The position numbers were made by a program, and so were the translations under genes. Of a stretch of 64,000 bases of DNA, positions 34,073 through 43,941 are shown piece after piece (the first letter of the stretch is position 1; every line of letters begins with the position of its first letter). Source of the DNA: Shewanella donghaensis (GTDB lineage: Bacteria; Pseudomonadota; Gammaproteobacteria; Enterobacterales; Shewanellaceae); contig NZ_CP041783.1 of assembly GCF_007567505.1 (NCBI RefSeq), positions 868,001 to 932,000 of the forward strand, in the 5' to 3' direction. The notes beneath the pieces were generated by a model. That model made no database searches. It had not been told where the DNA came from and saw only the letters and a program-made list of their open reading frames with translations.

Positions 34073-34735
34073 TTATCAACCTCCATATTGAGTATGAGCA
34101 TATTGAATATACGAGAATAATTAAGCATAGAGTTAACTTACATGGCGCAGTTATCATTAGGCAAAGGATATTACTCATTATTTAAAAAAACAGCTTAATT
34201 TAGACGACAATTGTGTCAACAGGGTGTACATATTGCTTAAAGCCATTTAATCAGCCTAGCTATGGACAACAATTAGAATTTTGATGAGCTTACTTTCAAT
34301 GACCACCTGGGCAAAAGCATGAGTGTGCGTTTTTTATTCAGTATGTAAAATCCGAATACTGAATCACTTTTGAGCAATCTCAAATGAAGGTTTACTGTAC
34401 TGAATTAGGATTAAATGAGCACTAAAACTGTTCAGTAAATGTTAGCGATTTTGCCCTGCAATGAACACGAAGTACAGTTTATAAGTAAACAGAAACACCC
34501 GACAAAATTAATTTCAGCAAGTTAACTTAAGATACTCAATTAAGACCGTGAAATGACTAGGTTAGTTTAGGTGAGCTAACAAACTACAACATAGTTGCCG
34601 ATAACTGCCAGTTCTAACAGCAGGTTATGGAGCAGCTATTTAAATAAAAAAGATATAACAGTCTGCCCTAGGCTTCTCACTACATGCAAATATCAATCTT
34701 GGGCTAGAGAGGAGACTGCTTAGTGCGGCATATCC
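34073..34735. other. Gene-free region before a cassette-like cluster
   Basis: This 663-bp region has no convincing open frame. It contains one hairpin (ATTCAGTAT 34336-34344, ATACTGAAT 34356-34364) without a T-run. It marks the transition from core genes to cassette-like hypothetical genes. Confidence 0.5.
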
Positions 34736-35059
34736 TTATACGATATGCGCTACTTTTGGAACCAAGGTTTTTTCAATAGCTTCGCCTTCTACTGCTGGCT
34801 GCACCACAACACCACCAAACCTGCCTTCTCTTGCCCTATACTCTATGCCTTTATAAAAACACCTATTATTGGGGTACCTTTTAGCGGCATCTTCTTTGTA
34901 TGTTCCATATAAATAACCGAGGGAAGAGTTGTGATAATTAATGCCCAAACCATCTTCATCAGTTAGTTCTGCTACGCAATCAAAACAAAGATACTTAGGA
35001 TAGCGATCAAACCTTGTGACTGGCTTTGCACAGCCAGAGCAATTCTGCGTTTCATTCAT
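34736..35059 (-). CDS. Small hypothetical protein with CxxC zinc-ribbon motifs
   Basis: With the preferred start at ATG 35059 (MNETQNCSGC) this is a 107-residue protein. Two cysteine pairs, CSGC and CFDC near residues 7-10 and 25-28, suggest a small zinc ribbon. The rest contains CFYKGIEYRAREGRFGG and has no recognised domain. The frame extends to 35131 (131 residues), but the extra segment looks non-conserved and lacks a ribosome site. The gene is in the same orientation as two cassette-like genes to its right and may be an orphan integron cassette. Confidence 0.55.
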   Translation of the reverse strand: MNETQNCSGCAKPVTRFDRYPKYLCFDCVAELTDEDGLGINYHNSSLGYLYGTYKEDAAKRYPNNRCFYKGIEYRAREGRFGGVVVQPAVEGEAIEKTLVPKVAHIV

Positions 35060-35576
35060 AAACCTGAATCCCCTTGATGAATCCCCTTTATTAGTCACCT
35101 TGTTGAAATTAGTTTTAATTAACTGTGACAACCATAATTATTTTTCTCTTGATGCTAGCCGTTGCTGGGGCGATGTTATCACCACTTGAAAACCACTAAA
35201 ACTCAAGTTATACGACCTTGCCCTTCTGCTGACAACCGATGATATTTATGGGGGTGCATGCACAACTGACAAGCTTTCTTAGACAAAACCAACGACACCT
35301 AACGCCACTGTTTAAGCGGAAGGGTTAAAAAGTTAACAGTTAAGATGCAGAGCAAGAAAAGTATAAGGAGGTGCTAAGATATTGATATTTTTAGGTAACG
35401 AAATTAGCTGGCGATGCTAGGGGATCGATGCGGCTAGTAAAAAAGTTACTGCTCAGCACACACCTAAAAAGCGTAAGATCTTACGGCGATATTGACAATA
35501 TAAAGGTATCACTCGGGCTTATGAGCCATAATCGAGAGTACAATTGGGATAAGACGCGGCTGCGTGCGGCCTATCG
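35060..35576. other. Spacer in the cassette-like cluster
   Basis: About 500 bp with no convincing gene. A plus-strand 92-residue frame at 35428-35706 overlaps the end of the next gene and is rejected. On the minus strand the end of gene 35577 runs into AATAACGATAGGCC, and GCGTTAG occurs near 35299; these could be eroded attC ends, but 280 bp is too long for one site. Confidence 0.4.
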
Positions 35577-36017
35577 TTATTCGTTAGCCATTTTTATATC
35601 AGGATATGCCAACAACGCCAACTCATTCAATGAATACTCTTCTAATTTTGATATATCAATTTCTGACTTAATTTTACACATACTTGGAGTATTCAAAATC
35701 ATTTGAATACTTTGACCGCATTTATGCCTTTTTAAAACAACATTAAAGTCATTTATATGAGTCATTTTTTCAATTTCGTTTTCACTAATATCATCAATAT
35801 CTAGCTTAAATATATCAAGGGCATCCAATAGAAAATGAATAGGCCACACCTCCAAATTATGTTCCCGTATCTCTTTATGTATAGTTAACGCGGTTCTAGT
35901 CATTTTTATCATGCAACTCTTACAAGCAACTTTATACTCTAGTATATCTTTTAAAGGGTACTCATTTTTGGAACCACAAAGCTCACATTCAGCGGTTAAT
36001 GGATCGATATATTGCAT
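35577..36017 (-). CDS. Cassette-like hypothetical protein with N-terminal zinc-ribbon motif
   Basis: This 146-residue protein starts at ATG 36017 with AAGG 8 bp before. The frame reaches 36050, but that would begin inside the attC-like site. The N-terminus has CELCGS and CKSC around residues 13-34 (probable zinc site), followed by a helical region with an Asp-rich segment LDALDIFKLDIDDI. There is no membrane segment and no known family. The start lies 16 bp after the core GTTAGCC of an attC-like site, as in integron cassettes. Function unknown. Confidence 0.65.
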   Translation of the reverse strand: MQYIDPLTAECELCGSKNEYPLKDILEYKVACKSCMIKMTRTALTIHKEIREHNLEVWPIHFLLDALDIFKLDIDDISENEIEKMTHINDFNVVLKRHKCGQSIQMILNTPSMCKIKSEIDISKLEEYSLNELALLAYPDIKMANE

Positions 36018-36032
36018 ATAACTTACCTTACA

Positions 36033-36132
36033 GGCTAACGACGCCAACAACCGTGTAGTAGTTGGCTAGATTTGTTGCGACCTTTTCAAGAAACGCGACA
36101 ACTGACGAAGTCGGCTTGCTTGGCCTTGTTAA
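36033..36132 (-). other. Orphan attC-like site
   Basis: A 100-bp element between two minus-strand genes. On that strand it begins TTAACAAGGCC (36132-36122) and ends CGTTAGCC (36040-36033). Inner arms GTTGTCGCG and CGCAACAA pair around a short loop. Size, orientation, cores and position match the four attC sites of the integron at 16-18 kb, but no integrase lies nearby, so it may be a single excised and reinserted cassette end (CALIN-type). Confidence 0.65.
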
Positions 36133-36165
36133 GGCCTCGGCTGACTGATAACGCAACTAATAGAT

Positions 36166-36426
36166 TTATAGATCAATTTTCTTGTAACATGTATAGCAGC
36201 TATCCGTTGGCAAACGATAGTCAAAGAAACCAAGCATGATTTGATGTTTCCCACAATGGGGACAAGTATAAACAATCGCCTTTAACATCAAGAAACATCC
36301 AATCGCCATACCTGCTATATAAAAAGGGCTCATATAAAACGTAAGCTCGATAGGAATCGTATAGAACATTATCGTGAAAATCACTTGGATAACAATTAGC
36401 AGCCTAAACACTTTAGCCCGGGTCAT
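36166..36426 (-). CDS. Small two-span membrane protein with C-terminal CxxC pairs (cassette-like)
   Basis: This 86-residue protein has two hydrophobic helices (LLIVIQVIFTIMFYTIPI and FYIAGMAIGCFLMLKAIV) followed by a C-terminal zinc-ribbon-like tail with CPHC and CYTC pairs. There is no recognised family. It is followed 34 bp later by the orphan attC-like site, which suggests that it is an integron-derived cassette gene. The start ATG at 36426 has AGG further upstream. No function is proposed. Confidence 0.6.
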   Translation of the reverse strand: MTRAKVFRLLIVIQVIFTIMFYTIPIELTFYMSPFYIAGMAIGCFLMLKAIVYTCPHCGKHQIMLGFFDYRLPTDSCYTCYKKIDL

Positions 36427-36789
36427 TCAATTTACCTTACTAAGTAGGTTTAACAGTATATTGGGCTGAATTCTGACTAAGAACAAAACCATTTTGAATT
36501 TAACATTTAATTTACAGTTATTGTGTATCGACATCAACCAGCTACGGACAAACTTTTACAAATCTTACCTATCAGCTTTGTAGAAACTAAGAACCGTTCT
36601 TAGGACGATTTTATTGTGTTAATCATCATCAAAAATCATATATTTCATGCACTTAATTTTAATCTGTACATTTTCCTTTTTAGTTTGCCCTTTATCTCCT
36701 TCAGAATAGTCAACACTTCCTTATAACCGTGCATCAAAACAGTGCTGCGTTGGTTAAAAACATAAGCCGGAATTAATAAATTAATGCCA
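36427..36789. other. Gene-free region before the sulfatase operon end
   Basis: About 360 bp of AT-rich sequence with no open frame or repeat that can be supported. Confidence 0.5.
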
Positions 36790-36826
36790 TAAAAAAGCCG
36801 TAATCCAAATAAAGTCGAATTACGGC
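36790..36826 (-). terminator. Terminator of the GH16-sulfatase operon
   Basis: On the minus strand GCCGTAAT and ATTACGGC form an 8-bp stem (36819-36826 with 36797-36804) followed by TTTTTT. It ends the operon that starts at the GH16 gene. Confidence 0.9.
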
Positions 36827-36881
36827 GCGATTGAAACGGTTAATCAAGTTGGTTAAGTTGGGAAACCTTTCATTGTCACTA

Positions 36882-38918
36882 TTACTCTTTGTTGTTGATA
36901 TATTTTTTGTCGAATACCATTTGATTGATGCTATTAACCTTGGCGTTTTCTATTGAATAGACTTCGTTATTACTCCAGCGAACATAGACTGTTTCTATTG
37001 CCTTGCAATTACCCAGGCCAAAATGAACCTGCTTATTAAATGATTGAGTATAAGCCGCCCCAGATGCACCTACGCGGCGATATTGGCTTTGGCCACAAGC
37101 AGTGAGTTTGACTAAAGCCCCTTGTGCTGTTGCTCTACCCGATGGTGAGTTATCAATGCTTACTACGATGTAATTCCCGTTACTACTGGTATTAGTGCCC
37201 TTTAATCCGTTGTTTTTAAACAAGTGCCATAAACCCCGTTCATTGGCATAGACTAAATCCATTGCACCATCATTGTTATAATCCAATGCATTCGCGCCAG
37301 CGCCTAAGGCTCCGATTTCATTGGATACAACCCCATGGTGTTTGGCTAACTCAAAGCTGCCATTGCCCTGATTGAGCCAAATAGCTTGTACTGTTGATCT
37401 AGCTAAATTCCCTTGTTGAACAATGAATAAATCTTGATAGCCACTGTTATTAAAGTCAGCCACTGCAATACTGCTATTGTGCTGTTCAAGCTTTATGTTT
37501 GATGGAGCGGATGCGTCGACAAATTTTCCGTTTTGGTTTTCAAGTAATATATCGACTGGCTCAGCTTTATTAGTAAATTCCGCTTGGTACTTGTTGGTCG
37601 CCAGTTTTTGTACATCTTTTATCACCCCCGTAGTGGGTGAAAAAGTATTACCCGCAATTCGCCACGTATCGTTGCCAATATAGCCGACGTATAAACCTTT
37701 ATTCGGTAACTTATCAGGCCACCCCAGTGCATTACTGCTGACCAACTTTACATTCTGACCACTATGAAGCTCCCCTTCAGTTTGATACTGATAAGCGCCC
37801 TCACCGATATAGATATTTTGATGCGGATATGGCGCTTGATAGTTCTGTAAATCAAACACTTCACCTAGGACTAAATCATCAAACTGAAACGAACCACGTT
37901 TGGTGTAAAAGCCAAAGCTTGACGTCGGTTTATCGAAGAAAGTATCACCCGCTTCCAGTGGCGTTGCTGTGGTGAGGTACAAATCAAAGTCACCATCATT
38001 GTCAAAATCAATCTCGGCTATTCCCGTTACGTGTTTATATTTTTTACCTAAAACGGTATCGGTGACATCAGTGAAGCTCAAATCGCCATTGCCTTGCAGC
38101 GCAATAACGCTAGCATTGCCGTAAATCAATAAGTCATCAATATTGTCATTATTAAAGTCAGTGATTAATACCTTTTGACCATCCATGAAGGTTTGCGGTA
38201 AATCGACAGCACCACTGATGTTGCCCTTTCCATCATTTTTATAGACAAAGTTAGCCGTTTGGCTGCCAGCATTTCGTTGAGGAAATCCCATTAACAGCAG
38301 ATCTAAGTCACCATTATTATTTGCATCAAAAAATTTACTGGTTCTGCCACGTAAGTTTTGCAGTGGCGGTTCGAACTCATTACCTTCAATGATGTTACGA
38401 CCATCAAAATGGTAAAGTTTGGCGTTGCGGGCATTTGAACCCGAACCGCCGCCACGAGAAATTAAAACATCAACCTTGCCATCATTATTGTAATCAGCAA
38501 CGCCAATGCCATGCATATCACCCACAATAAGATCATAACCTTTACCGTATTTACCTTTGTTATTCCAATAAAGCTTTACTGAAAAACCATGGTCCGTTAG
38601 TAGTAAGTCCTGAAAACCATCATTATCAAAATCTGCAACAACGGCATTATCCCACTTACGACGACTGACCGTTTCAAGCTTAATATCACGGTGCGCTGCA
38701 GTGAACATTGGTTGGTTGTTATACACCAATGCTGTTGAATGCTGTTGAATAACATCATGAGCGTTATTGGCTGTTTTGCGTTCATCCTGAGTTACACTAT
38801 GGCAACCAGATATAGCGACAAAAACCGTCGTTAGCATCATAGGATATAAGGCTTTCTTTACCGTTTGATGATTTGATAGACGTGACGAAACAACGTCTTT
38901 TACATGAATAAAAGGCAT
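36882..38918 (-). CDS. VCBS/FG-GAP repeat lipoprotein with ASPIC/UnbV domain (CRTAC1-like)
   Basis: This 678-residue protein has a lipoprotein signal with lipobox AISGC (Cys39). It has repeated FG-GAP/VCBS units marked by calcium-loop motifs DFDNDGFQDLLL, DYNNDGKVDVLI, DANNNGDLDLLL, DFNNDNIDDLLI, DFDNDGDFDLYL, DFNNSGYQDLFI and DYNNDGAMDLVY. These form a beta-propeller. The C-terminal ~90 residues (RVGASGAAYTQSFNKQVHFGLG, VYVRWSNNE) are an ASPIC/UnbV domain. It is the last gene of the GH16-sulfatase operon, so a role in binding or presenting galactan at the cell surface is likely (inference); an enzymatic role is not excluded. Confidence 0.88.
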   Translation of the reverse strand: MPFIHVKDVVSSRLSNHQTVKKALYPMMLTTVFVAISGCHSVTQDERKTANNAHDVIQQHSTALVYNNQPMFTAAHRDIKLETVSRRKWDNAVVADFDNDGFQDLLLTDHGFSVKLYWNNKGKYGKGYDLIVGDMHGIGVADYNNDGKVDVLISRGGGSGSNARNAKLYHFDGRNIIEGNEFEPPLQNLRGRTSKFFDANNNGDLDLLLMGFPQRNAGSQTANFVYKNDGKGNISGAVDLPQTFMDGQKVLITDFNNDNIDDLLIYGNASVIALQGNGDLSFTDVTDTVLGKKYKHVTGIAEIDFDNDGDFDLYLTTATPLEAGDTFFDKPTSSFGFYTKRGSFQFDDLVLGEVFDLQNYQAPYPHQNIYIGEGAYQYQTEGELHSGQNVKLVSSNALGWPDKLPNKGLYVGYIGNDTWRIAGNTFSPTTGVIKDVQKLATNKYQAEFTNKAEPVDILLENQNGKFVDASAPSNIKLEQHNSSIAVADFNNSGYQDLFIVQQGNLARSTVQAIWLNQGNGSFELAKHHGVVSNEIGALGAGANALDYNNDGAMDLVYANERGLWHLFKNNGLKGTNTSSNGNYIVVSIDNSPSGRATAQGALVKLTACGQSQYRRVGASGAAYTQSFNKQVHFGLGNCKAIETVYVRWSNNEVYSIENAKVNSINQMVFDKKYINNKE

Positions 38919-39016
38919 ACGTAATCAACCTATTGCAGTGGTATATAGGAATATATAAGGAATGTCAGATGCTTACTTATTGTCGTAAGCACCTGTTAAA
39001 AGACAAAGAGATTAAT

Positions 39017-40495
39017 TTACTTTGTTGTTTTAAATGTTTGGTCAAACCGCGGCATGCCCTTTAATCGCCACTCAGCACCTTCAAATTGCTCATGGAACCA
39101 TAAAGGTTGCTTGTTATCCCAACTCCATTTTTCCATTTCACGGATCATGTCGTTTAATAATGGACGATTGGCACTACTTAAATCTTTGGTTTCGTTTAAG
39201 TCAGTTTCAACATTAAAAAGTTGCCAAGGCTTATTGCCATGCTTAACGGCTTTCCATTCATTACGGCGAACAGCTGCATCACTAAAGCCTTTACGGTGAC
39301 GAAGTACATAAAATAATTCATCCTGATGTGGGTTTTCATTAGCACTAAACGCAGACCAAATATCCTTACCATCAAGACGTTTGCCTGTTGGAATCTCTAC
39401 ACCTGCAAGTGCGGCAAATGTTGGATATAAATCCAGCGCTAAAACGGGGTGCTCGAAACGTTGTCCTGAAGCGACTTTCTCAGGCCAATGAAATAACATT
39501 GGCGATCTAAATCCACCTTCATAAACACTGCCTTTACCCTCTTTTAATGGATAGTTGCTTGCGCCTTTACCTAACTTACCGCCGTTATCACTAAGAAATA
39601 CAATAAGCGTGTTATCCAGTTGCTGTGTTTTTTCTAATGCTGCAACGATGTCACCGACACCACGGTCTACCGCATAGACCATACCCGCATAAGTTTTACG
39701 TTTTTCATCTTTAATGTTTGGGAATTTAGCCATGTCTTCTGCTTTTGCTTCTAATGGCACATGTGGCGCGTTGTAGGCGACATAAAGGAAGAATGGCTTG
39801 TCATCAGTAGCTGAATCATTGACAAAGTTAACTGCTTCACGAGACAGCGCGTCGGTAATATATTCGTTTTCATCAACGTCTTTGCCGTTATGTTCAAGGG
39901 GCAAAATGTAGTGATTAATGCTGGAATGGCCTTGCTTTACTTGGTTTTCATATTGCTTTTTAAACTGCTCAGGAAAGTAATTATGCCCGCCACCTGTAAA
40001 ACCATAAAACTCATCAAAGCCGCGTTTATTAGGATGAAACTCAGGTGCTTCGCCTAAATGCCACTTACCGACTGCGCCAGTTCTGTATCCATTATTTTGT
40101 AATAACTTACTGATAAACTGCTCATCAATTGGTACTCCTACGTCAGAACCTTTTGTCGGTAAGTTAAACTGAGAGCCGATTTTATGGGGATAACGGCCGG
40201 TCATGAGTGCGGCACGGCTAGGGCCACAAAATGGATGTGCCACGTACGCTTCAGAAAAAGAGGTTCCGTTGTTGGCTAGTTCATCTAAGTTTGGCGTAGT
40301 GATATCAGTTGAACCGTTAAAGCCCACATCGTTATAACCTAAATCGTCAGCCAGGATCAGTAATATATTGGGTTGCTTTGCCTCTGCGGCCATAACATTT
40401 TGTGCAGGTAATATACTCGCTGTACTGATCAGCGCTATTGATGTCAGTGCACCAAATAGCTTGCGGTGTAATCGGGTTTTATTATTTGTTTTCAT
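39017..40495 (-). CDS. Formylglycine-dependent sulfatase (family S1), exported, second copy
   Basis: This sulfatase has metal ligands in ILADDLGYNDVG, the formylglycine motif FCGPSRAALMTGRYPHKIG (Cys106 counted from the longest start), KWHLGEAPEFHPNKRGFDEFYGF and LSDNGG with EGGFRSPMLFHWP. The frame opens at GTG 40543, but MKTNNKTRLHRKLFGALTS at 40495 gives a proper signal peptide (492 residues); the ribosome site is weak for every start. It resembles the sulfatase at 21844 more than the one at 40617. It probably removes a specific sulfate ester from galactan oligosaccharides in the periplasm and is co-transcribed with the neighbouring sulfatase (gap about 120 bp). Confidence 0.88.
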   Translation of the reverse strand: MKTNNKTRLHRKLFGALTSIALISTASILPAQNVMAAEAKQPNILLILADDLGYNDVGFNGSTDITTPNLDELANNGTSFSEAYVAHPFCGPSRAALMTGRYPHKIGSQFNLPTKGSDVGVPIDEQFISKLLQNNGYRTGAVGKWHLGEAPEFHPNKRGFDEFYGFTGGGHNYFPEQFKKQYENQVKQGHSSINHYILPLEHNGKDVDENEYITDALSREAVNFVNDSATDDKPFFLYVAYNAPHVPLEAKAEDMAKFPNIKDEKRKTYAGMVYAVDRGVGDIVAALEKTQQLDNTLIVFLSDNGGKLGKGASNYPLKEGKGSVYEGGFRSPMLFHWPEKVASGQRFEHPVLALDLYPTFAALAGVEIPTGKRLDGKDIWSAFSANENPHQDELFYVLRHRKGFSDAAVRRNEWKAVKHGNKPWQLFNVETDLNETKDLSSANRPLLNDMIREMEKWSWDNKQPLWFHEQFEGAEWRLKGMPRFDQTFKTTK

Positions 40496-40616
40496 AACAT
40501 CCATTTCTCGTAAACGTTTAATAACCACTGCGCCAATAAGCACGTTTTTATCAGTGGTGAACTAGCAATAAGTTATATTAGTTAGCGACTTATCATTAAG
40601 ACCTATTTATCAGGGC

Positions 40617-42200
40617 TTATAGGAATGCCTTCATATGGTGTCTAAATTTCTCGATAGAAGGATCTTCCAGTCGAATAAGCTCATCACTCATATGCTTCAC
40701 CATTTGTTTAAGCTGTTTTTTATACTTTGGGTCTTTGATTAGATTGGTCATTTCATAAGGATCGGCTTTTAGGTCGTATAATTCATCACGACTATCACCA
40801 GGATTCCAGACCAGTTTCATTTCAGGTGTACGCACCGCACGAATACCAAACCAGCCACCGTTGTACCATTCATAGGCATATAGGGCTAAATCCACTTTGC
40901 CAGCATCAGCTACATCACCTTGCTGCATTAGCGGCACTAAAGAACGACCATCAACATCACCGTCAGATTTTAATGTCATCCACTCAGACAATGTCGGCGC
41001 AATATCAAGCATGGAAACCTGACGTTCAATTATTTTAGGCTCAACGCTTGGGTCACGAATAATTAATGGCATACGCATTAATTCATCATAGGCATACGGG
41101 CCTTTATCATAGAGATTATGCTCGCCTAACATACTGCCTTGGTCGCCAATAATGATGATGCGTAAATCGTCATACATGCCCACGTCTTTGGCGGTGTTAA
41201 TTAACTCACCCACTGCGTGGTCAATCATGGCAATTGCGCCGTAATAAAAAGTCCGTGATTTACGCCAATCTTCATCTGTCATATGGCTAATATCGTGCCA
41301 AGGCCACCAAATATCATCTTGCGACATGGGTTTATTTACACGTTTAATGGCGTGGTTTTTTGGCAATACCACAGTTTCTGGGTCAAACATGCTCGCATAA
41401 GGCTCTGGCACACGATATGGCGGATGGGGTTGTTCGAAACTGACGATTCCGAAAAAGGGTTGATCTTTTTTAGCGGCTGCACGGAGCATTTTTTGCCCTT
41501 CACGGACTTCTTTGCCTGCGTGAGTGTCTTCAAATGTCCCTGGCATGGTGCGGTAATATTCATGCTTTTCACCATTAGCATCACGTTCACCACGGTTGAA
41601 TTTATCAATGTTGGCTTTAGTTTCATAAGGTGCCCATTGACGTCCATGACGTTCTACGTCTTTATCATGGCCATAAATAAATTCTGCCCCACGAATGGCT
41701 GGGCCTTGAGCGCCTATATGCCATTTACCCACATAACCGACTTTATAACCCACATCGACAGCTCGGCGTATAACGCCCCCTTCTTCAGGGTTAAGTTCAT
41801 CAACCCGGGAATGATATAAACCCACATTATCATCCAATCCGGTCTTATGCCCCCAGCGCCCAGTAAACATAGCGGCGCGAGAAGGTGAACAAAGGCCGGT
41901 ACTGGTTATGGCATTATCAAAGCGCACACCTTCATTGGCAAGAGCATCAATATTGGGGGTATTAACAGGGCCGTTACGGTATGAAAAGGTGTCAAAGCGC
42001 ATGTCATCAAACATGAGGATTAATACATTAGGCTGCTTAATTGCCGCATTTGATTGATGGTTTGTTTGTGATCTTGTCACTGCATCCACGGCTTGTGATT
42101 GTGAACCCGAATTAGACAATACCGTGCCCGCATTCGCGGTACTCATTAAAGCTAACGAGGCACTGACCACTGCACTTTTAAAACTCAATTTAAACGTCAT
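40617..42200 (-). CDS. Formylglycine-dependent sulfatase (family S1), exported, third copy
   Basis: This 527-residue sulfatase has a signal peptide (cleavage near STANA-GT), metal ligands in LMFDDMRFDTF, formylglycine motif C104-S-P-S-R108 in GLCSPSRAAMFTGRWGHKTG, KWHIGAQG and GDQGSMLGEHNLYDKG. The DQG-LGEH form and the SPSR motif place it in a different S1 subgroup from the other two sulfatases, close to choline-sulfatase or heparan-sulfatase-like enzymes. It likely attacks a different sulfate position. AGAG lies before ATG; the GH16 gene is 244 bp upstream with no operator between, consistent with one operon. Confidence 0.88.
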   Translation of the reverse strand: MTFKLSFKSAVVSASLALMSTANAGTVLSNSGSQSQAVDAVTRSQTNHQSNAAIKQPNVLILMFDDMRFDTFSYRNGPVNTPNIDALANEGVRFDNAITSTGLCSPSRAAMFTGRWGHKTGLDDNVGLYHSRVDELNPEEGGVIRRAVDVGYKVGYVGKWHIGAQGPAIRGAEFIYGHDKDVERHGRQWAPYETKANIDKFNRGERDANGEKHEYYRTMPGTFEDTHAGKEVREGQKMLRAAAKKDQPFFGIVSFEQPHPPYRVPEPYASMFDPETVVLPKNHAIKRVNKPMSQDDIWWPWHDISHMTDEDWRKSRTFYYGAIAMIDHAVGELINTAKDVGMYDDLRIIIIGDQGSMLGEHNLYDKGPYAYDELMRMPLIIRDPSVEPKIIERQVSMLDIAPTLSEWMTLKSDGDVDGRSLVPLMQQGDVADAGKVDLALYAYEWYNGGWFGIRAVRTPEMKLVWNPGDSRDELYDLKADPYEMTNLIKDPKYKKQLKQMVKHMSDELIRLEDPSIEKFRHHMKAFL

Positions 42201-42444
42201 AACAATTTTCTCTTTAACAAGCCACTGACCGTTTCACTGTTCATATGGCACTTATCGCCACAACCTTAGCGCTTAGATCTTTCAGCTTTCAACAGGAGTG
42301 GCCTTGGGAGATAAACACTTGATGCTAAGGACTATTAGAAACAAGCCACCAGCAAATCAGTTAGATATAACTTGATAACAAGACTTAATCTTAAAACTTA
42401 CTCTCAATCTTAAGACTTGTTATCAATGCTCAGCTATTTGGCTA

Positions 42445-43941
42445 TTACTTAGCAACCATAGAAATGTCATCAACAAAGACTAAAGCCACGTCTTTTTCAA
42501 TATCTTTTGGCTGCGCAATTAATGCTAACTGTGCCCCTGCAGGTACCGCTTTGCTTAACGTCACATCTTGACTAACGGTAATCCATTGCGCTTTATGTGC
42601 ATGATCAATATGACTTAAGTTGAATGGCTTCAATTTAAAACCAAATTGACTATTGAGTTCATCAGATAAAGTGACATTAAGCTCTTTCAATGAGTTAGTG
42701 GTATCGACCCAAAGGCGCATTGAGAAAGTGTAATCACCTGCTGCAAGTTTCACAGTAGCTTTTGGCGCTGTAGCGACAATAGCTTGAGCCGCATCAGCTT
42801 TTGCTGCTGAAATCTTTAAACTTCTCAGTCCACTAATACGACGTTCAGTGGTGATGGCGGCAAACTTAGCTGACTCAGTGTCGATATCCCAAAACTGTTG
42901 ATAATCATTGTTCTGTGAATTTTCAGGTACCAAGGTTAAAGGACGTTTATTCTCTTGGAATAAAATCGGCCCTTCAAACCCAAAGAATGCACGGTCAAGT
43001 AGTTGCGGAGTTGGCTTTTGCCACACTCGCATATAATCGATTTCAAAACTTGCAGGTAACTCATCTTTATTTGGCATCCCTAACCAGGCAAAGATTTCTG
43101 AATCAAGCCAAATCTCTAAAGGGTTATTCAGTACCCAGCGATCACCTAATTCTTTTTGAGTAAAACGTTCTAGTAGCTTTCCATCAAGATACATATTTAA
43201 ATAATCTTCGCCCCACTCAGCAGCGTAAATATGGAATTCATCAGCAACGCGGTAAGGTAAGTTTTCCTTATGATGGAATACACGAGTGGGTCTTTTTGCT
43301 GGCGGGCTCCAATCATGTACTGTTGATTTAGATTGATCAGGCTTGATGTCACCGATAATTTTTGGATTACCAATTTGCTCGAATATATCCAGTTCAGATT
43401 GATAACCAATGGCCCAAAAAGCACTGGTCATTGCTGCATTAACAGCTTTAGAGCGAATTTCCATATAACCATTTAAAAAGCGCTTATTACTCACAATTGC
43501 TGCGGTGGTAATCGGCATGGGGCTACCATCTGCAAGTTGACCATATTTTGCATCGACTTTACCGTCAGCATAATTTTCATTAGCAAATTCAAAATCAGGT
43601 TCCCACTGACTTTGTAATTTTAAAATACCATTTTCTAAAATCACATTATGTGGAGCAAACTGTGAAGGCGCTCTGCCCTTCCAAATGTAGTACTCATCAT
43701 TCGCACCTTGAACAAACCACTTTTCTTGGTCAATGACATCACCGTTAAATTCGTCACTAATTTCAGTATTAAGTACCCAACCGCCATTGTTTTTAGGATC
43801 AGAATACGGCATGACTTGCTCGACAGTGGCCATTTCAGTGTTCGCTGCGGTGTTTTGTTTAGCCGTCCCATCATTCTGACAAGCAGTTAAGCTTTGGGCT
43901 ATCAGCAAAAATAAAGCGCTTTTGGCAAAGTTAGGTTTCAT
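42445..43941 (-). CDS. GH16-family glycoside hydrolase lipoprotein (galactanase)
   Basis: This 498-residue lipoprotein (lipobox LTAC, Cys21) has a GH16 jelly-roll domain at about 55-315. The catalytic motif is E183-L-D185-I-F-E188 (nucleophile and acid/base Glu), with GYMEIRSKA and MTSAFWAIGY before it and HIYAAEWGEDYLNMYLDG after it. A C-terminal domain (about 330-498) looks like a beta-sandwich carbohydrate-binding module. Within GH16 the galactanase branches include kappa-carrageenase, furcellaranase, beta-agarase and porphyranase; the neighbouring genes favour a carrageenan- or furcellaran-type substrate. It heads the operon with two sulfatases and the VCBS lipoprotein; an operator lies 201 bp upstream. 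Confidence 0.88.
   Translation of the reverse strand: MKPNFAKSALFLLIAQSLTACQNDGTAKQNTAANTEMATVEQVMPYSDPKNNGGWVLNTEISDEFNGDVIDQEKWFVQGANDEYYIWKGRAPSQFAPHNVILENGILKLQSQWEPDFEFANENYADGKVDAKYGQLADGSPMPITTAAIVSNKRFLNGYMEIRSKAVNAAMTSAFWAIGYQSELDIFEQIGNPKIIGDIKPDQSKSTVHDWSPPAKRPTRVFHHKENLPYRVADEFHIYAAEWGEDYLNMYLDGKLLERFTQKELGDRWVLNNPLEIWLDSEIFAWLGMPNKDELPASFEIDYMRVWQKPTPQLLDRAFFGFEGPILFQENKRPLTLVPENSQNNDYQQFWDIDTESAKFAAITTERRISGLRSLKISAAKADAAQAIVATAPKATVKLAAGDYTFSMRLWVDTTNSLKELNVTLSDELNSQFGFKLKPFNLSHIDHAHKAQWITVSQDVTLSKAVPAGAQLALIAQPKDIEKDVALVFVDDISMVAK

Noticed and set aside
34336..34364. Hairpin as a terminator
   Set aside because: No T-run on either strand after the stem and no gene ending nearby in a matching direction.
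35299..35579. A second orphan attC spanning the spacer
   Set aside because: The candidate cores are about 280 bp apart, too long for a single attC, and the inner arms are not evident.
35428..35706. 92-residue plus-strand open frame in the cassette-like cluster
   Set aside because: It overlaps the end of the minus-strand gene at 35577, lacks a ribosome site and shows no motif.
41283..41819. 178-residue plus-strand open frame inside the third sulfatase gene
   Set aside because: It is fully antisense to a gene with clear catalytic motifs, has no ribosome site and resembles no family.
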